From Synaphobranchus kaupii (taxonomy: Eukaryota > Chordata > Actinopteri > Anguilliformes > Synaphobranchidae), in contig CM056378.1 of the NCBI GenBank assembly GCA_029718625.1, positions 64,007,027 through 64,071,026 on the forward strand: a stretch of DNA of 64,000 nt. Direction: 5' to 3'. Every line of letters begins with the position of its first letter. Position 1 is the stretch's first letter. A program made the position numbers and the translations under genes. A model generated the notes under the pieces. It had not been told where the DNA came from, made no database searches, and worked only from the letters and a program-made list of their open reading frames with translations. Shown here piece after piece: positions 47,427 through 60,264 of the stretch.

Positions 47427-49239
47427 ATACACATGAGCTGTGGAAATGTTGCCCTCACACACTAAAATGCACATGGGCTGTGGAAATGTTGCCCTCGCTC
47501 ACACACTGTAAAATACACATGGGCTGTGGAAATGTTGCCTCGCTCACACACTGTAAAATGCACATGGGCTGTGGAAATGTTGCCCTCACACAATTAAATA
47601 CACATGGGTTGTGGAAATGTTTCCCTCACTCACGCACTGTAAAATACACATGGGCTGTGGAAATGTTGCCCTCACACACTAAAATACACATGGGCTGTGG
47701 AAATGTTGCCCTCGCTCACACGCTGTAAAATACACATGGGCTGTGGAAATGTTGCCCTCACTCACACGCTGTAAAATACACATGGGCTGTGGAAATGTTG
47801 CCCTCACACACTAAAATGCACATGGGCTATGGAAATATTGCCCTCGCCCACACGCTGTAAAATACACATGGGCTGTGGAAATGTTGCCCTTACTCACACG
47901 CTGTAGAATACACATGGGCTGTGGAAATGTTGCCCTCACACACTAAAATGCACATGGGCTATGGAAATGTTGCCCTCACACAATAAAATATACATGGGCT
48001 GTGGAAATGTGGCCCTCGCTCTCACACTGTAAAATACACATGGGCTGTGGAAATGTTGCCCTCACACACTAAAATGCACATGGGCTATGGAAATGTTGCC
48101 CTCACACAATAAAATATACATGGGCTGTGGAAATGTGGCCCTCGCTCTCACACTGTAAAATACACATGGGCTGTGGAAATGTTGCCCTCGCTCACACGCT
48201 GTAAAATACACATGGGCTGTGGAAATGTGCTCACACACTGTAAAATGCACTTGGGCTGTGGAAATGTTGCCCTCACACACTGTAAAATGCACATGGGCTG
48301 TGGAAATGTTGCCCTCACACACTAAAATACACATGTGCTGTGGAAATGTTGCCCTCGCTCACACGCTGTAAAATACACATGGGCTGTGGAAATGTTGCCC
48401 TCGCTCACACGCTGTAAAATAGACATGGGCTGTGGAAATGTTGCCTCGCTCACACACTGTAAAATGCACATGGGCTGTGGAAATGTTGCCCTCACACAAT
48501 TAAATACACATGGGTTGTGGAAATGGTGCCCTCACTAACACACTGTAAAATACACATGGGCTGTGGAAATGTTGCCCTCCCTCACACACTGTAAAATACA
48601 CATGGGTTGTGGAAATGTTGCCCTTGCTCACACACTGTAAAATACACATGGGTTGTGGAAATGTTGCCCTTGCTCACACACTGTAAAATACACATGGGCT
48701 GTGGAAATGTTGCCCTTGCTCACACACTGTAAAATACACATGGGTTGTGGAAATGTTGCCCTTGCTCACACACTGTAAAATACACATGGGATGTGGAAAT
48801 GTTGCCCTCCCTCACACACTGTAAAATGCACATGGGCTGTGGAAATGTGCTCACACGCTGTAAAATGCACATGGGCTGTGGAAATGTTGCCCTCACACGC
48901 TGTAAAATACACATGGGCTGTGGAAATGTGCTCACACGCTGTAAAATGCACATGGGCTGTGGAAATGTTGCCCTCACACGCTGTAAAATACACATGGGCT
49001 GTGGAAATGTGCTCACACGCTGTAAAATGCACATGGGCTGTGGAAATGTTGCCCTCACACGCTGTAAAATACACATGGGCTGTGAAAATGTTGCCCTTGC
49101 TCACACACTGTAAAATACACTTGGGCTGTGGAAATGTGCTCACACACTGTAAAATGCACTTGGGCTGTGGAAATGTTGCCCTCACACACTGTAAAATGTA
49201 CATGGGCTGTGGAAATGTTGCCCTCACATTGTAAAATGC
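47427..49239. repeat. satellite array, segment 4 (main block, with a higher-order dimer)
   Basis: About 43 units of 39, 40, 42 and 46 bp, all built on ACATGGGCTGTGGAAATGTT. In 48830-49080 a 39-bp and a 42-bp form alternate three times, making an 81-bp higher-order unit. As 81 is divisible by three, open frames run through it on both strands, which has no coding meaning. Two units with a TTGGGCTGTGG variant lie at about 48250 and 49120-49160. Confidence 0.9.
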
Positions 49240-49281
49240 TTTATTACAAGCACAGGTCAGATGCATGGTAAAGGAAACGTT

Positions 49282-50068
49282 TAGGGGTTGATTTACTAAG
49301 ATCCCAAATAAGGGGTGTTATTTTGCGGGCGCAACCAAAGTATTACAGAGTTACAGATGTTTGTCAGGACTGAAAATGATTGTAACTATGCTTCCTAGCA
49401 ATAAGCCTACTCATGCCGTTAGTGTCACATAAATTCACATTTCCATTTGATCATGGGTTTTATTTTGATAAAATTTTTTAATTGCTTTGTCATTCACTGT
49501 TTGTTATAATAGACGTATTGCTTGTTTGTTACTCTTGTATTCTGTAACACGATTTGCTTCATGATTAAAAAAATATTCTTACTGTTTGTGATGTAGCCTA
49601 GGCTATGTATCCACAAATTCTCTTGTGTATTTTGATCGTTTCCTAGAATGGGCCAGTTAATTAGCCACCATTGTTACGCAATAATTCAGTTATGGATAGA
49701 CCAAACACATCCGTACTGGTCTTGCTACAATGACAGCCGTTATCTTATTGATTCCATGTCTTTTAATACCTGCTTTCCATTTGTACTAAAATGTACCCGC
49801 AAGTAGGCTACTGTTCCCAAACATCCTTTCAGGCTTAGTAAATCACTTTACACATGCTAAAGATATATATTTGCATGACCTCCTCCCACTATTTCGCGAA
49901 ATAACATAGGGGCTAACCCGCAAAAATTAGAAATCAACGTATCTTTCCATTTTAGCACACGCAGTCCTCTACAGCTAGTTAGTTCATCCCCTCGGACGAT
50001 TTATCGTGGGTGGTAACAGTTTTACACATGCTTTTGTAAACACTCAAACCTTTAGTAAATCGACCCTA
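49282..50068. mobile_element. 0.8-kb MITE-like element
   Basis: TAGGGGTTGATTTACTAAG (49282) and TTTAGTAAATCGACCCTA (to 50068) are inverted with few differences. No coding sequence. The flanks do not show a clear duplication. Confidence 0.5.
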
Positions 50069-50935
50069 GTTACGCTATTTCGTTGTTTTTCAGCGTGCTC
50101 AGGAATAAGGAGAAAACTGTTTCACCGTGCTCAAGATTATGTAATTACATTACATTATATCGAATAATCATAGTTTTTTATTTTGTATAAATACATTCAG
50201 GTTGTTTATGTATTAATTACACTAGATTTCATCATTATATATTACATATATTTGTTCATGAATTTGCCATCGGAATCATTTACTGTTCTGCATTTTAAGA
50301 TGTTAAAAATGAATGTTGATTTATTTTTCCAATGCTAATATTGGAAATATCGTTTCTGATATCTTAAATTCTGGTACTCTTACAAGCGATAATATAACCT
50401 CCCTGCATTAAACTTTAAATCACATGGCAAGTTGCTAATTTCGGGGCTTTCCCAAGCAATGTATGGATGACCATAACCTATTCAAAAGCCAATCAACCAT
50501 TTTCGTGGATCATATGCTTCCAAATTGACTTTAATATAAATCCCCCAATGTGCATTTATCGTGCATTGTCTCTTTTGTCTTTTTATGTTAGGCTGATTCC
50601 TGTATTTATTTCAGTCTTTAATTGTTTATGGCTTTTATTATAGGCCTACTGCATTGTGGTCCCGGGGGTACTGTAGGCCTATTCCATTCTTTTTCTTACA
50701 CCCGTCTGTATGACAATAAACGCAGTTGTGCGATGCTGATGTGGACACTAGTATTTGTAGTATTGTAGTCTACAGTGGAATTAGTGGGGTTGCCGTGGGT
50801 GCAGCGCACCCATATGAATACTCATAAGGAATCATCCCGTAGGCCTAATTGAGAATTACATGTTGCGTTCCGCATTGAATCAATGCGGCAGGCGATTTGT
50901 TCCGAATTTTCATAAACAAAGCTCCATACGTCCCC
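50069..50935. other. no gene seen
   Basis: Contains a small fragment of repeat J near 50350-50405. No exon recognised. Confidence 0.4.
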
Positions 50936-51781
50936 TTACGCTGCGTTCACACAGCGAGCAACTTGATTGCTGGGTCGGTCAAGTCTACTAGGCTGGGGGC
51001 GGGGCAAGAGCTTCCCGTTGTGTCATCCAAGTCTGCTCGTACAGCTACAATTTTTTGATGAAGAGAAACAACGGCGGTAGCCTACATATAAGAAAGACAT
51101 ATTTACGATGCAGCCTATTCTTTATAGTTATGTCATGACACTGATAATTATGTGTTCTCGCTAGCTAGCGATAGGCTATATCCATCTTCGTTGCGAGCTG
51201 GCGATCTTTATCTATTATTCGGTTTTACAGTAAATGCTGGGCCAGTTTGGAGTGAGGGCATGTTAGACTGGAAAGCTGACCAACATCATGCTGAACAAAT
51301 AAAGAAGCTATACCGTCTTTCATCATCGAAATCGATTCAAGACCCTTTTATTTCTCGAACGTAATTGCAAGTAGGCTACCGGCGGTTTTGTACATAAATC
51401 TATCAATCTAGATAGATGTATGTAGGCTAGCTATAAAACTCAACACGTAGTTTGGGATCAATGTGATATTGGTAAAACAAGCCACATATATCCTTTAAGG
51501 TTATGTTATGACACTGATAATTATACAATGATAATATATAAATTATTCACTAGTGTTACCGCTGCTAACCCTATTTCGCCTAGCTTAGTTTGATAGGCAC
51601 AGTGGCGTTTTTATATGTAAAAAATTGGTGGGGCAGCCACCAACCACTTAGGCTACATACCAGGCAAACTACAGTAATCAAAATTACAGTAATCCCACTT
51701 GCTACTGATGCGTTTTTAACACGTCAACAAACAGCTATCCATTGAGAGAGAGGGAGAGAGAGAGTATGTGAGTGAGTGTGT

Positions 51782-53343
51782 CAGTGGCGACTGGTGAGGT
51801 CCACAACAGGTGAAGCTGAGCTCCAGGAGAGGGAGGGAGGGGGAGATCAGGATTATCCTGACAGTGCCGCGGGAAGATGTTAAAAAACAAAGTAATTTCA
51901 ATTTAGCTATTCCAACCCCTCCCGTACGCAATCACTCCCTGTCATGTACTCCCCTGTCATGAACGTTACCATTGCTTAGCAATGCTGGGTTATCTAGCTA
52001 GCAAGCTAACAATATCTCACGGCAAGTCGTTTTAACATTTAGCTAGCAAGCTAACGATAGTTTATGGCAAGCCATTTTAATTTAATTTATTCGACTTCCT
52101 TAAAGTCATCCTTGCTTGCTGGCCATATAAGTTCGCTAGCTACCGTGATTGCCTAGCTAACGTTACTAACGTTAACCAGCTGCTCTAGCTAGAAATCTAA
52201 CCAGACATTTCTACACCTGGATACATAGGTCCCAGAAATTACGAAAATGTGCGGGAATAGAGCCAAAGTGTTAGCGGTATGTTTGTACTGACTAAATACG
52301 GGGATGTTTAAAATAAAACCAATAATTTAGAATTATTTAGAAAGAATACGGAGTCTGCGTTTGTAAATGTTTGCAATGTTTGTGATTAGGTTACAGGATG
52401 CAGATGCCAGCTACAATCAATGTAGTTACTGTGCTTTTAGCTAGCATGTGAACCCACTAACCTTAATCCCCACTTTATCTGGAAGAGTTTTCAGAACAGG
52501 GTTTCATGCTGCGGCAAAAAAATAAATCAAATCCTTGAAACCCGTCCTCGACCAAGGACCGTCTCCCCCAAATAACATACACGGAAAACAGAAGAGTGCC
52601 TTCTTGCCTACGCTAGCTGTTAGCCTTTTTTTTCTTTTCAAAAACCACTCCACATTAAACCCGCGGTTGTGTTTTCCCGTTTGGGTGATGATTACATCGC
52701 ATGGCTGGTGGGCACCAAGGCGCTTAACCTCCAATTTCTCACCCAGAGTAAGGGTGTCAACAGTGTGCTTCAGTAAATAATCCACTTCGTTCATATTTTT
52801 TTATTTTCTTTTCTCAAGTTAGCTAGCTATAATACAGTACTAGTATCCCCTCTCTTATTGACTGACTAACGTTACGTTGCTACGTTACACTAGCGCCAGA
52901 CAGAAATAGCCAATCAACTCTGAAATATGATATGACGTTTTAGTGGGGCTACGGGCTGTTGGCCCCACTTGTCATCAAAATCGTGTGATCTACATTGAAT
53001 ACAGTAACTCTCTGAGCATGCGCATTTGCATTTTCGAACGATACACACACATTGCGCTGTGAGCGAGGGGCTAGCCCCACTCACGGTCTAACGTTACTGT
53101 GGACACGAATCTGGAGAACGCAGTCTAAAGCAGCAAGGCAGGGACCAATGAACATGATGAAAAACATGATAAAATATAAAAAATTATATGCGATTTAGGA
53201 AGATGTTGTATACATATTTAATAAATTAAAGCAGAGATGATAATATTTGAGAATGAATAATAATATCATTTGTTTGCACAATTCTTTCAGCTGACAGCAG
53301 GTGGGGCTGTGCCCCACTTGCCCCTAATGACCAGTCGCCACTG
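51782..53343 (-). mobile_element. hAT-like element with TTF-finger exon
   Basis: Ends CAGTGGCGACTGGT (51782) and ACCAGTCGCCACTG (to 53343) are inverted. The minus strand carries a hAT-type zinc-finger frame. The 8-bp flanks do not match, so the duplication is either decayed or the borders have changed. The catalytic part is missing. Confidence 0.7.
52504..52794 (-). pseudogene. TTF-type zinc finger, N-terminal part of a hAT transposase
   Basis: The 96-residue frame from the ATG at 52792-52794 reads HNRGFNVEWFLKRKKRLTAS, then KALFCFPCMLFGG and WSRTGFKDL. The Cys-Phe-Pro-Cys knuckle, the tryptophan and the Gly-Phe-x-Asp motif are the signature of the TTF finger found at the start of ZMYM-type hAT transposases. 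It lacks the RNase-H core and dimerisation domain, and the frame ends shortly after the motif. Confidence 0.75.
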
Positions 53344-55973
53344 GATAGGCAATATTAGGCTACGTAGCTAGCGTAGGCCTACCTGTTATCGGGCGGAAAC
53401 CAGACATTTTTGTGATCAACATACGATACTGATATGATTCTGGCACATACCATTGAACATATTATATTTATTAGGTTCACAAAACGATAAGCTAACTTTT
53501 AAGCCAATAACCATGTAGATGTGACCGGTAGTTTTTTTCGTTTTAACGTCTTTTAGAAGAGAAAGTAGGCCCTACTGTCAAAAAAGGGGAGACAACTATC
53601 GTTTATTGGCTTAAAAGAGATAGGCTCAATCGCATTGGATTTATTTCTTTACAAAAACGATGTTAACTTTTAAGCCAATAACGTGTTTTTTTTTTCTTCG
53701 TTTTAACGTCTTTAAGATGAGACGAGACTGCCAAAGAAAGGGCGCCCATTATCGGGCGGCTGTTGTAATCCATAAACAAGCTCATGATTATTGTTGTTTT
53801 AAGAATCAATTAATAGTTTATTTAATCAAGAAAGATACCGTTTGAATAACCGATATATTGGCTAAATAGCTGGCTAACTGGATTCCTATCTCGAGGAAGT
53901 TCAAATATGGTCGAACGAGGACGTGCCCGATAAAGGGCGCCCTGTAGCTAGCTAGGTTACGGAACAATTATTCACGAAATGGTTTCGTGTCGGTTGGAGA
54001 AATATGAAACGCGGAATTCTGATTGGCTGTTACGGCCGACGTCGGCCAAAAAGTTAAACTGTGGGCAACATTTATCGGCCGATTTTGGTCGCTCAGTTTT
54101 CTAGTTGCTCAGGTCCATAGAAATATATATTAACTAGAAAGGAAACGTGGTCACGTGGTTCCATTCAGCCCTATTCAATTTGGGTTCTTCCGCAATGGCA
54201 CCGCCGCAAGATGGCTGCCATGGCCCGGAAATAGTATTATTATGAGCTCTGCCATGTATTTCCAATGGTGCGTTGTGAAAGTCAACATAGTGGTCCCAGC
54301 GCAATCTAGGTATCAAAAGTTCACAATATTGTAGTCAATAGAAGCAGGCAATCACATTTTACATTTTTCCTGGGTTCAAATTTTTTTTAGCCTACACAGA
54401 AAAAAGAGAGCCATGATTTAAAAATACTCATCGGTGAGTGTTTAGTAAGCGCACTGAATTGTGATTGGTTAAGAACATGGTCACGTGGTAATTTTAGTTA
54501 CGTCACAGGGCAATCACGTGAGAAGGCCTATTGGCATTTTCGCCTCAAATCCATTCTCTCAACCTCTATTGAACTCTATGGTTAGCTGACTTGCTATGAG
54601 CATTCAGCTAACTACATCCGTTGCTGTAGCTATATGAAGTTCGCTTACCAGCTATCTTGTGCATAATAATGAAATGGTTTTCAAATGCTTTCGCGTGTGT
54701 AATATTTCTAAGGTCATACTTCATATCTCAAGATGAGTGTTGTTAGATTACACTAATTAGTAACACACCCATGAATATGTTAGTGTTGAAGTCTGAAAAG
54801 CCGCCCGGATAGCAAGACGCTAACGGTAGCGGGTCAACATCGGGTTGGCTACAGAAATGTTGTCCGGCTCCCGGCGTATTATGCTTGTTAATAACGCTAG
54901 TTAACAAGACAGTTATTAAAGATTTTTAGTAACTATTCGTGGCTCGTTTATCTGGATTTGCAGTTTTGCTCACGTTAGGCTGAGGTATTTCAACAAGATA
55001 TCCGTGGCCTATAGCCTAGCCATTAATCTGTCTAACGTTACGATAACACTACAAGATCACCATAGTTCATTCTAACAGTCTAACAATAACAGACATTCCT
55101 GAGAGGCTATACCTGGAAAAATAGGCGACAAGTTTCACTGTGGTCGCGATTTCTAATTATTTAGGCTACAGTTACATGGCTACACCACACTATTAGCTAG
55201 CCGCGCAAGGCTGGTTTACGGACATCTTGAGTCAGGGACCGGTCCGGATGTAATGTAATGTTACCGCTGGAGCTAGGCTACTGCCTAGCCATACCACAGA
55301 CTAACGTTACGGATTAAACAAAATAAACAAGCAGATGCAATAATCGTTATTTAATTATGTGAACGTAATCGTATCATAGACCTATTTAAGATTGTATCTA
55401 TGTATTTATTGTTTTGCTTTTCATATACTATAATAATCACGACATCCACTCTACGGGTTAGAGTGGATCTGGGGTAGGCGCTGGACCCAGGAAAGCGGGC
55501 TGGAAAGAACTTTGTTTTAATATAGGGTAAGGTTGGTGGATCCAACATTAGCTGGTTATATTTTTCGAAATAGCCTATTTTGTGTAACCGCGTGACACAG
55601 TAGGCTATGCGGTAAATGTTTGCGAAGAACAGCGAGTGCTCCGTTGTCTATAGCCCATCTAGGCTATAGAACATGGTAGCTTTACATAACATTACATTAA
55701 GTTATTGTGGCTGCGTTTACTATTATGTTGCTTTTGTATGTCGATTTACACGTGTGCATCCTCTCATCGCTCAAAATAAATCAACCGGATTGAGGAACTG
55801 AAGTTGCGCATCAAAACCAGATACGGTAATGCACTTTTAACAGCGCATAAACGAAGTGTCTTTGCTTACAGACACCCCTGGATGAGTTTTGCTAGTAGGC
55901 TACCACTTAGAGCCCACATAAACGTGTACATTTTTCCTTAATGTGACCTTGTCATTTTAACGTGTCTTGTCAG

Positions 55974-56035
55974 GGTTTGTCTTGTGGATGTGCGTCTTAT
56001 CCTGTGTTCTCACGTTCAGCCTGCACCTTGATGTG
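55974..56035 (+). CDS. candidate exon, penultimate
   Basis: It lies between TTTTAACGTGTCTTGTCAG and GTGAGTGG. One frame reads FVLWMCVLSCVLTFSLHLDV, a membrane-helix-like stretch; another reads GLSCGCASYPVFSRSACTLM. It joins the next segment across a 95-bp intron (56036-56130). Unknown product; it could be non-coding RNA. Confidence 0.35.
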
Positions 56036-56130
56036 GTGAGTGGGCTTTAAACTGAGTCAGGCTGCTGAACTTTGCTGTGTCCTATAACAAACTCCTAACG
56101 TCTCTACGTTTTTTCCCCCTTATCGTCCAG

Positions 56131-56187
56131 GACAACGTTGGAGACGGTGATTAAACTTTCTGTGAAAGAAACGCAGCATATCGAAGA
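56131..56187 (+). CDS. candidate terminal exon
   Basis: The acceptor is strongly pyrimidine-rich (TTTTTTCCCCCTTATCGTCCAG, shortened core TTCCCCCTTATCGTCCAG ending 56130). In the first frame it adds DNVGDGD and a stop (56152-56154); in the other it adds TTLETVIKLSVKETQHIEE and a stop (about 56188-56191). The latter stop overlaps AATAAA (about 56189). It lies inside the 54116-59594 element, so it may be part of that element's own transcript. Confidence 0.3.
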
Positions 56188-56199
56188 ATAAAAATGTTT

Positions 56200-59100
56200 C
56201 CCTTATTCATGATTCATAATTTTGAATGGTGTAGGCTACATTTGATTATTTAGTCTTTACAAATGAAAAAAATTAGCAATTTCTCCTTATACCACTGTAT
56301 GACATATGCAAACAATGAACCCTTCAATAAAAAAACAAGTTTTATAATTAATTGAAACTTTTTATTACTGTTTCCCCAAAATGTACATACTAGACAGCTA
56401 CATCCAGCGTGGGGAGAAATACGCAAAGAAGGCCATGGATTGGCATGGCTGGAGAGGACAAGATGTGCGGGGGGGTGTTTGTAGGGAAGATAAGGGACAG
56501 GGGTGAGGAAGAGCAGAGGGCGTTGGGTGAACAATGTCATGGCTACAAATTTAATTTAAAAATAATCACATAAATTTTGAAAACCTGACTTAGTTCATTA
56601 AAAAAAACCCTGTTCCGTTAAAAGCCAAATCCAGGATTGGAGAAACTGCCAGAATTGGGCAGGGAAAACCCGTAAAGGCAGCGTCTCCTCCCCTGAATTC
56701 AGTATTTAAGGGACTGTAAAATAGCATTTAGAAAAATATAATTTCCCCTAGGGGTGAAATGAACTCCATCACAAAGAAATAAGTCAGTATTTCCAAAAAT
56801 TTATGTGAGGATGTTTAATAAATTTACAACACAATAGCGCAATGGTCTTAGCCTTTAGGTTAAGGTACACTTTGTTATGTTAACAGGTGAAAAATCAACC
56901 CGGTCTCACGCTTTTTCATGCTCATAGTCACGACAATTAATCTATTGAATCGTCACCCGGAGCACGATTGTCCGACTTTTATCGTGCTACACAGAACAAA
57001 ACTGAACCCCATGCATTTTCAATGCTAGCAATTCTCAGACTGTTTTCGTGCTACACAGAATGAAATTTAGAGCTGTTCCTGGGGGCTTGGCTACTATGCT
57101 ACTTTTCGGTTGTTAGCTAGCTAGCTGGCTAGCGAATTTTCTTTACCAGACGAGTGACTTGAGTAGCTACTATGCAGTTAGCTGATGGCGATAACCGCTA
57201 AATATGTTAATAGGGAGACAAAAAAATGTGGAAAAGTTAATTCAGTCACAAAAAAGCAAACAGTTTATGTCGGATATGGTCAAAATCCCACAATCTCAAT
57301 TCATTTTAATACTGTCCCCTGCATGGGGTGACCCAGATTAGCCGTATATATTTATTATCCGAACCCTAACCCTAAACGGACTACAGACGGCGCCATCTTT
57401 TCACAGGCCATCATTACGTAGAGCTCTCTGGTTTTTGGGGAATTGTAGTTCTAAACTATTAGTACCAATAACGAAAAAAATACTAATCCTATTGACCTGG
57501 GGCTTAAAATGTATGTTCAATATAGCATCAGTTAAGATCCCAATTGATCATATAATTGAATCATCAAAGTATCAAATGATTAAGCATCAAACGTTTTATT
57601 CAGGCCCTTCTGTTAGAGCTTGAAGGCTGGCTCTGACATTATTTATGAAAGACTAGTTAGTTAATTATCCTGTTAAATATCTACCCGATATGTCCATTGG
57701 TTCCAGAATTAGAAGCATTTGAAGTTTGGCCAGTTTTGCCCTTCTAGGGGGCGCTACTGAGTCCCCTGGGGTGTCAGGGCAAAATAATTTACAAACTTTA
57801 TTCTCCAGGTCAAGGCCTTTCCAAAAACGTCTTTAGTTTTGTCCTACGACAAAGTTTAATTTTCACCTCTGTCTGGTTAGAGCCTCTTTGAGGTGTAGTT
57901 TCTGAGACCCTTTGAGACTCCAGCCTGGATAAAATCAAGTCTTTTGATTTTTTTGCTTATTTGGTGGAAAAAATCCTTCAAGGTATTGATGTTTTTCCTA
58001 ATCACAGTCATATGTTTGGATTTGCACTAGTGTAGACCTTATTTTACCTACCAAATACATCTGGATTGTTGTCATATGAGGTATTAGGGTTAGATAACAT
58101 GCTGTTTTTGAAGCGCTTTAGCCCCTCCCCCAAACCGCCTGAATAGTCCTACATGGTCAGGATCAGGATTATATAATGTTGTAGCTTCAATATCCCTCTG
58201 TTTACGGATGAAGTTTCCTACATATATCTCTGAAGATGACACTGTTATGAACTTGTAGGTGGCAGTCTCCACAGCTGATTTGTGGCTTATCCTTACCATG
58301 GGTGATGAGTTGATAATCAGATCTGATACCCGTTGGAGCACACAATCACTAATTGGCCATTTAGTCGGCCCTATACCTAATTAATGCGTGCGTGCGTGTG
58401 TGTGTGTGGGTACATTGCGTGCCATCTGCTGGCTGCTGTGCACCAGACATACAGAGAGATACAGCGGTTTTCTCTTTTATGTGTTAGGTATAATTTTTTA
58501 CGTCAAAAATTATAATATATAATTCGTACACCTAGTAGTCCGTGAGCCAGTAGGGTTGGTCGGTACCAGTTGAGGGGAATAATGCTCTTGTGATTTTTGG
58601 CAAGGTATAGGCCTACATCTCTAGAATTATAAAATATGTGATAGCATTGTTACTGCATACCAGTTTTGCCAAACCTGAATCATAGCGCGGAGCTTTCAAA
58701 ACCATAATAGCGCAGAAACCCTGGGGGAAAAAATTAAATATTTTCACGGTAAGAAATCTTTTTTTGACAACGTTAGGTTAGCCTGCTTGTCTTCTTCGTC
58801 GTCCTGCTTGAGCTAAATTAGCATTAACCACAAATATGCTTTGCTGTTAGGTCTGTTTATTTTCCTGCATCACCCTTGTCATAGTAACTTGTTGAACTGA
58901 ACCAACCAGGAAAAAATGTATTCACTCACCACAACGTAGGCTACACATACAGCGTAGCTATATATAGGATGTCTATGAACATAGACACAGGCTATATAAC
59001 ATACATTATATATATATAGTACTGTATATATATACATATATATACATATATATAGTTATCTTAACGCATAGCGGACACTTGTGCCCGTTTATGCGGTCTA

Positions 59101-59590
59101 AAGTGCAGTAGTCTATAACGTTGATATTGGAAGGTTATCGTAATAACGTTAGCTATGTCCATTGCAGTTTCGAGGGGGTTACGTTAAGATTAGCCAAATG
59201 TGTTCTAAAGTATAACTAACGTTATGCTATACCTGGCTTATTTTCTTTTAAATGTGCATCGAGCTACTATTGGTGTATTATCAACAGGCTTTTGTGATAG
59301 CATGTCCTTTCTAGGCCTCTGGCTGCTACTGCGAGCTAACTTAGCTAACGGTAGCTAACAAAGTTACCTTTCATTTAGCTTTTTTATTCGGTAGCATAAC
59401 TTTGCAGTCGTCACTATACATGTACATGGTCGCTAACTAGAGTTACAACGGCAGCCATTACTCTGTGAAAAGGGAGAAAATGATCACCTTCACGTGACAG
59501 GTCACGTTGGCCAATCAGAGAAAAAACTTTGGGCCGTGGAAACGGTGCCGTTTTGAGAAGGCTTCTGCCTTTCTAGTTAATATATAGTTC
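56200..59590. other. no gene seen (rest of the 5.5-kb element)
   Basis: About 57400-58360 contains GGGGGCGCTACTGAG-type sequence known from dispersed fish repeats. Microsatellites are present near 58385 and 59000. Confidence 0.4.
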
Positions 59591-59876
59591 TATGCTCAGG
59601 TCGCTGAACGTCGCTCAGCTTCATAGAGAATGAATGGACTTCCGGCAACTGGGCGACCGAAGTTGCTCGCTGTGTGAACGCGGCGTTAGCCCCGCCTTCT
59701 CGCACCCCCTTGCACGCCATTATTGGTTAAGCTGCCTATCAGTCATTATTAATAGGCTACTTACAGGGACTTTAGTCTACTGGGACACGTTGCAGGGCAA
59801 TCGAAAACTCAGAGCAAGTTCAAAGGTAGCCTAGTAAATTACAGCTTGAGTGTTTTGGTTAGTTTGTTGTAAAGTC

Positions 59877-59910
59877 ATGGACAGTGCAATATGGTGTGTC
59901 CGTGAAAAAC
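59877..59910 (+). CDS. candidate first coding exon
   Basis: An ATG starts MDSAIWCVREK, which runs into a strong donor (C then GTAAGTTG at 59911). The upstream 59700-59870 region is GC-richer than its surroundings. No family recognised, and no second exon identified. Confidence 0.2.
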
Positions 59911-60264
59911 GTAAGTTGTTGTCTATTATATCACTGTTTAACGTTTACTGGACTTAGTTAAACACGTTCGCTAACATTACAGGCTAAGCATGCACTAATT
60001 CGAGCTTTAATTTCAGTGTTAAGGAAATGTTTGAAAATTCCTCTAATTTGAATGGATGAACTTTACTGTAATTTCTGACTTCCAATGAATGCTACCTACT
60101 AGCCTATGCAATGTTGAAATGTGCTTTTATTATTAGGCTATTATTATTTTAATCAAAATGCAGGATTTCTCGCAACCTGCTTCACACCCACATGTCTGAA
60201 AGGCTAGCTCCGCCCCTGATTGTAGTATTTGTAACCTATTATGAATGTAAAGTGAAACCACCAA

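Larger units (their letters stand above)
54116..59594. mobile_element. 5.5-kb element with perfect 8-bp target duplication
   Basis: CATAGAAATATATATTAACT (54116) is matched inverted by the end at 59594 over about 27 bp. CTCAGGTC lies directly on both sides (54108-54115, 59595-59602). An 8-bp duplication fits hAT or P. No transposase is recognisable in its 5.5 kb; it holds AT and GT microsatellites (about 58990-59055, 58385-58410) and two segments with good splice signals near 56 kb. Confidence 0.75.
50939..59685. mobile_element. Harbinger-like element (TTA target) holding two nested elements
   Basis: CGCTGCGTTCACACAGCGAG (50939) is matched inverted by the end at 59685, with TTA on both sides (50936-50938, 59686-59688). 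TTA duplications are typical of PIF/Harbinger and related groups. After removing the hAT (51782-53343) and the 5.5-kb element (54116-59594 plus its 8-bp duplication), about 1.7 kb of own sequence remains, without a transposase. A local direct duplication lies at about 53500-53590 and 53660-53740 (AACTTTTAAGCCAATAAC). Confidence 0.65.

Noticed and set aside
38200..49239. CRISPR-like array
   Set aside because: The whole unit is repeated, without unique spacers, and the context is eukaryotic.
48720..49266. Frames of 118-166 codons on both strands
   Set aside because: They lie wholly in the satellite; 81-bp dimers keep any frame open on both strands.
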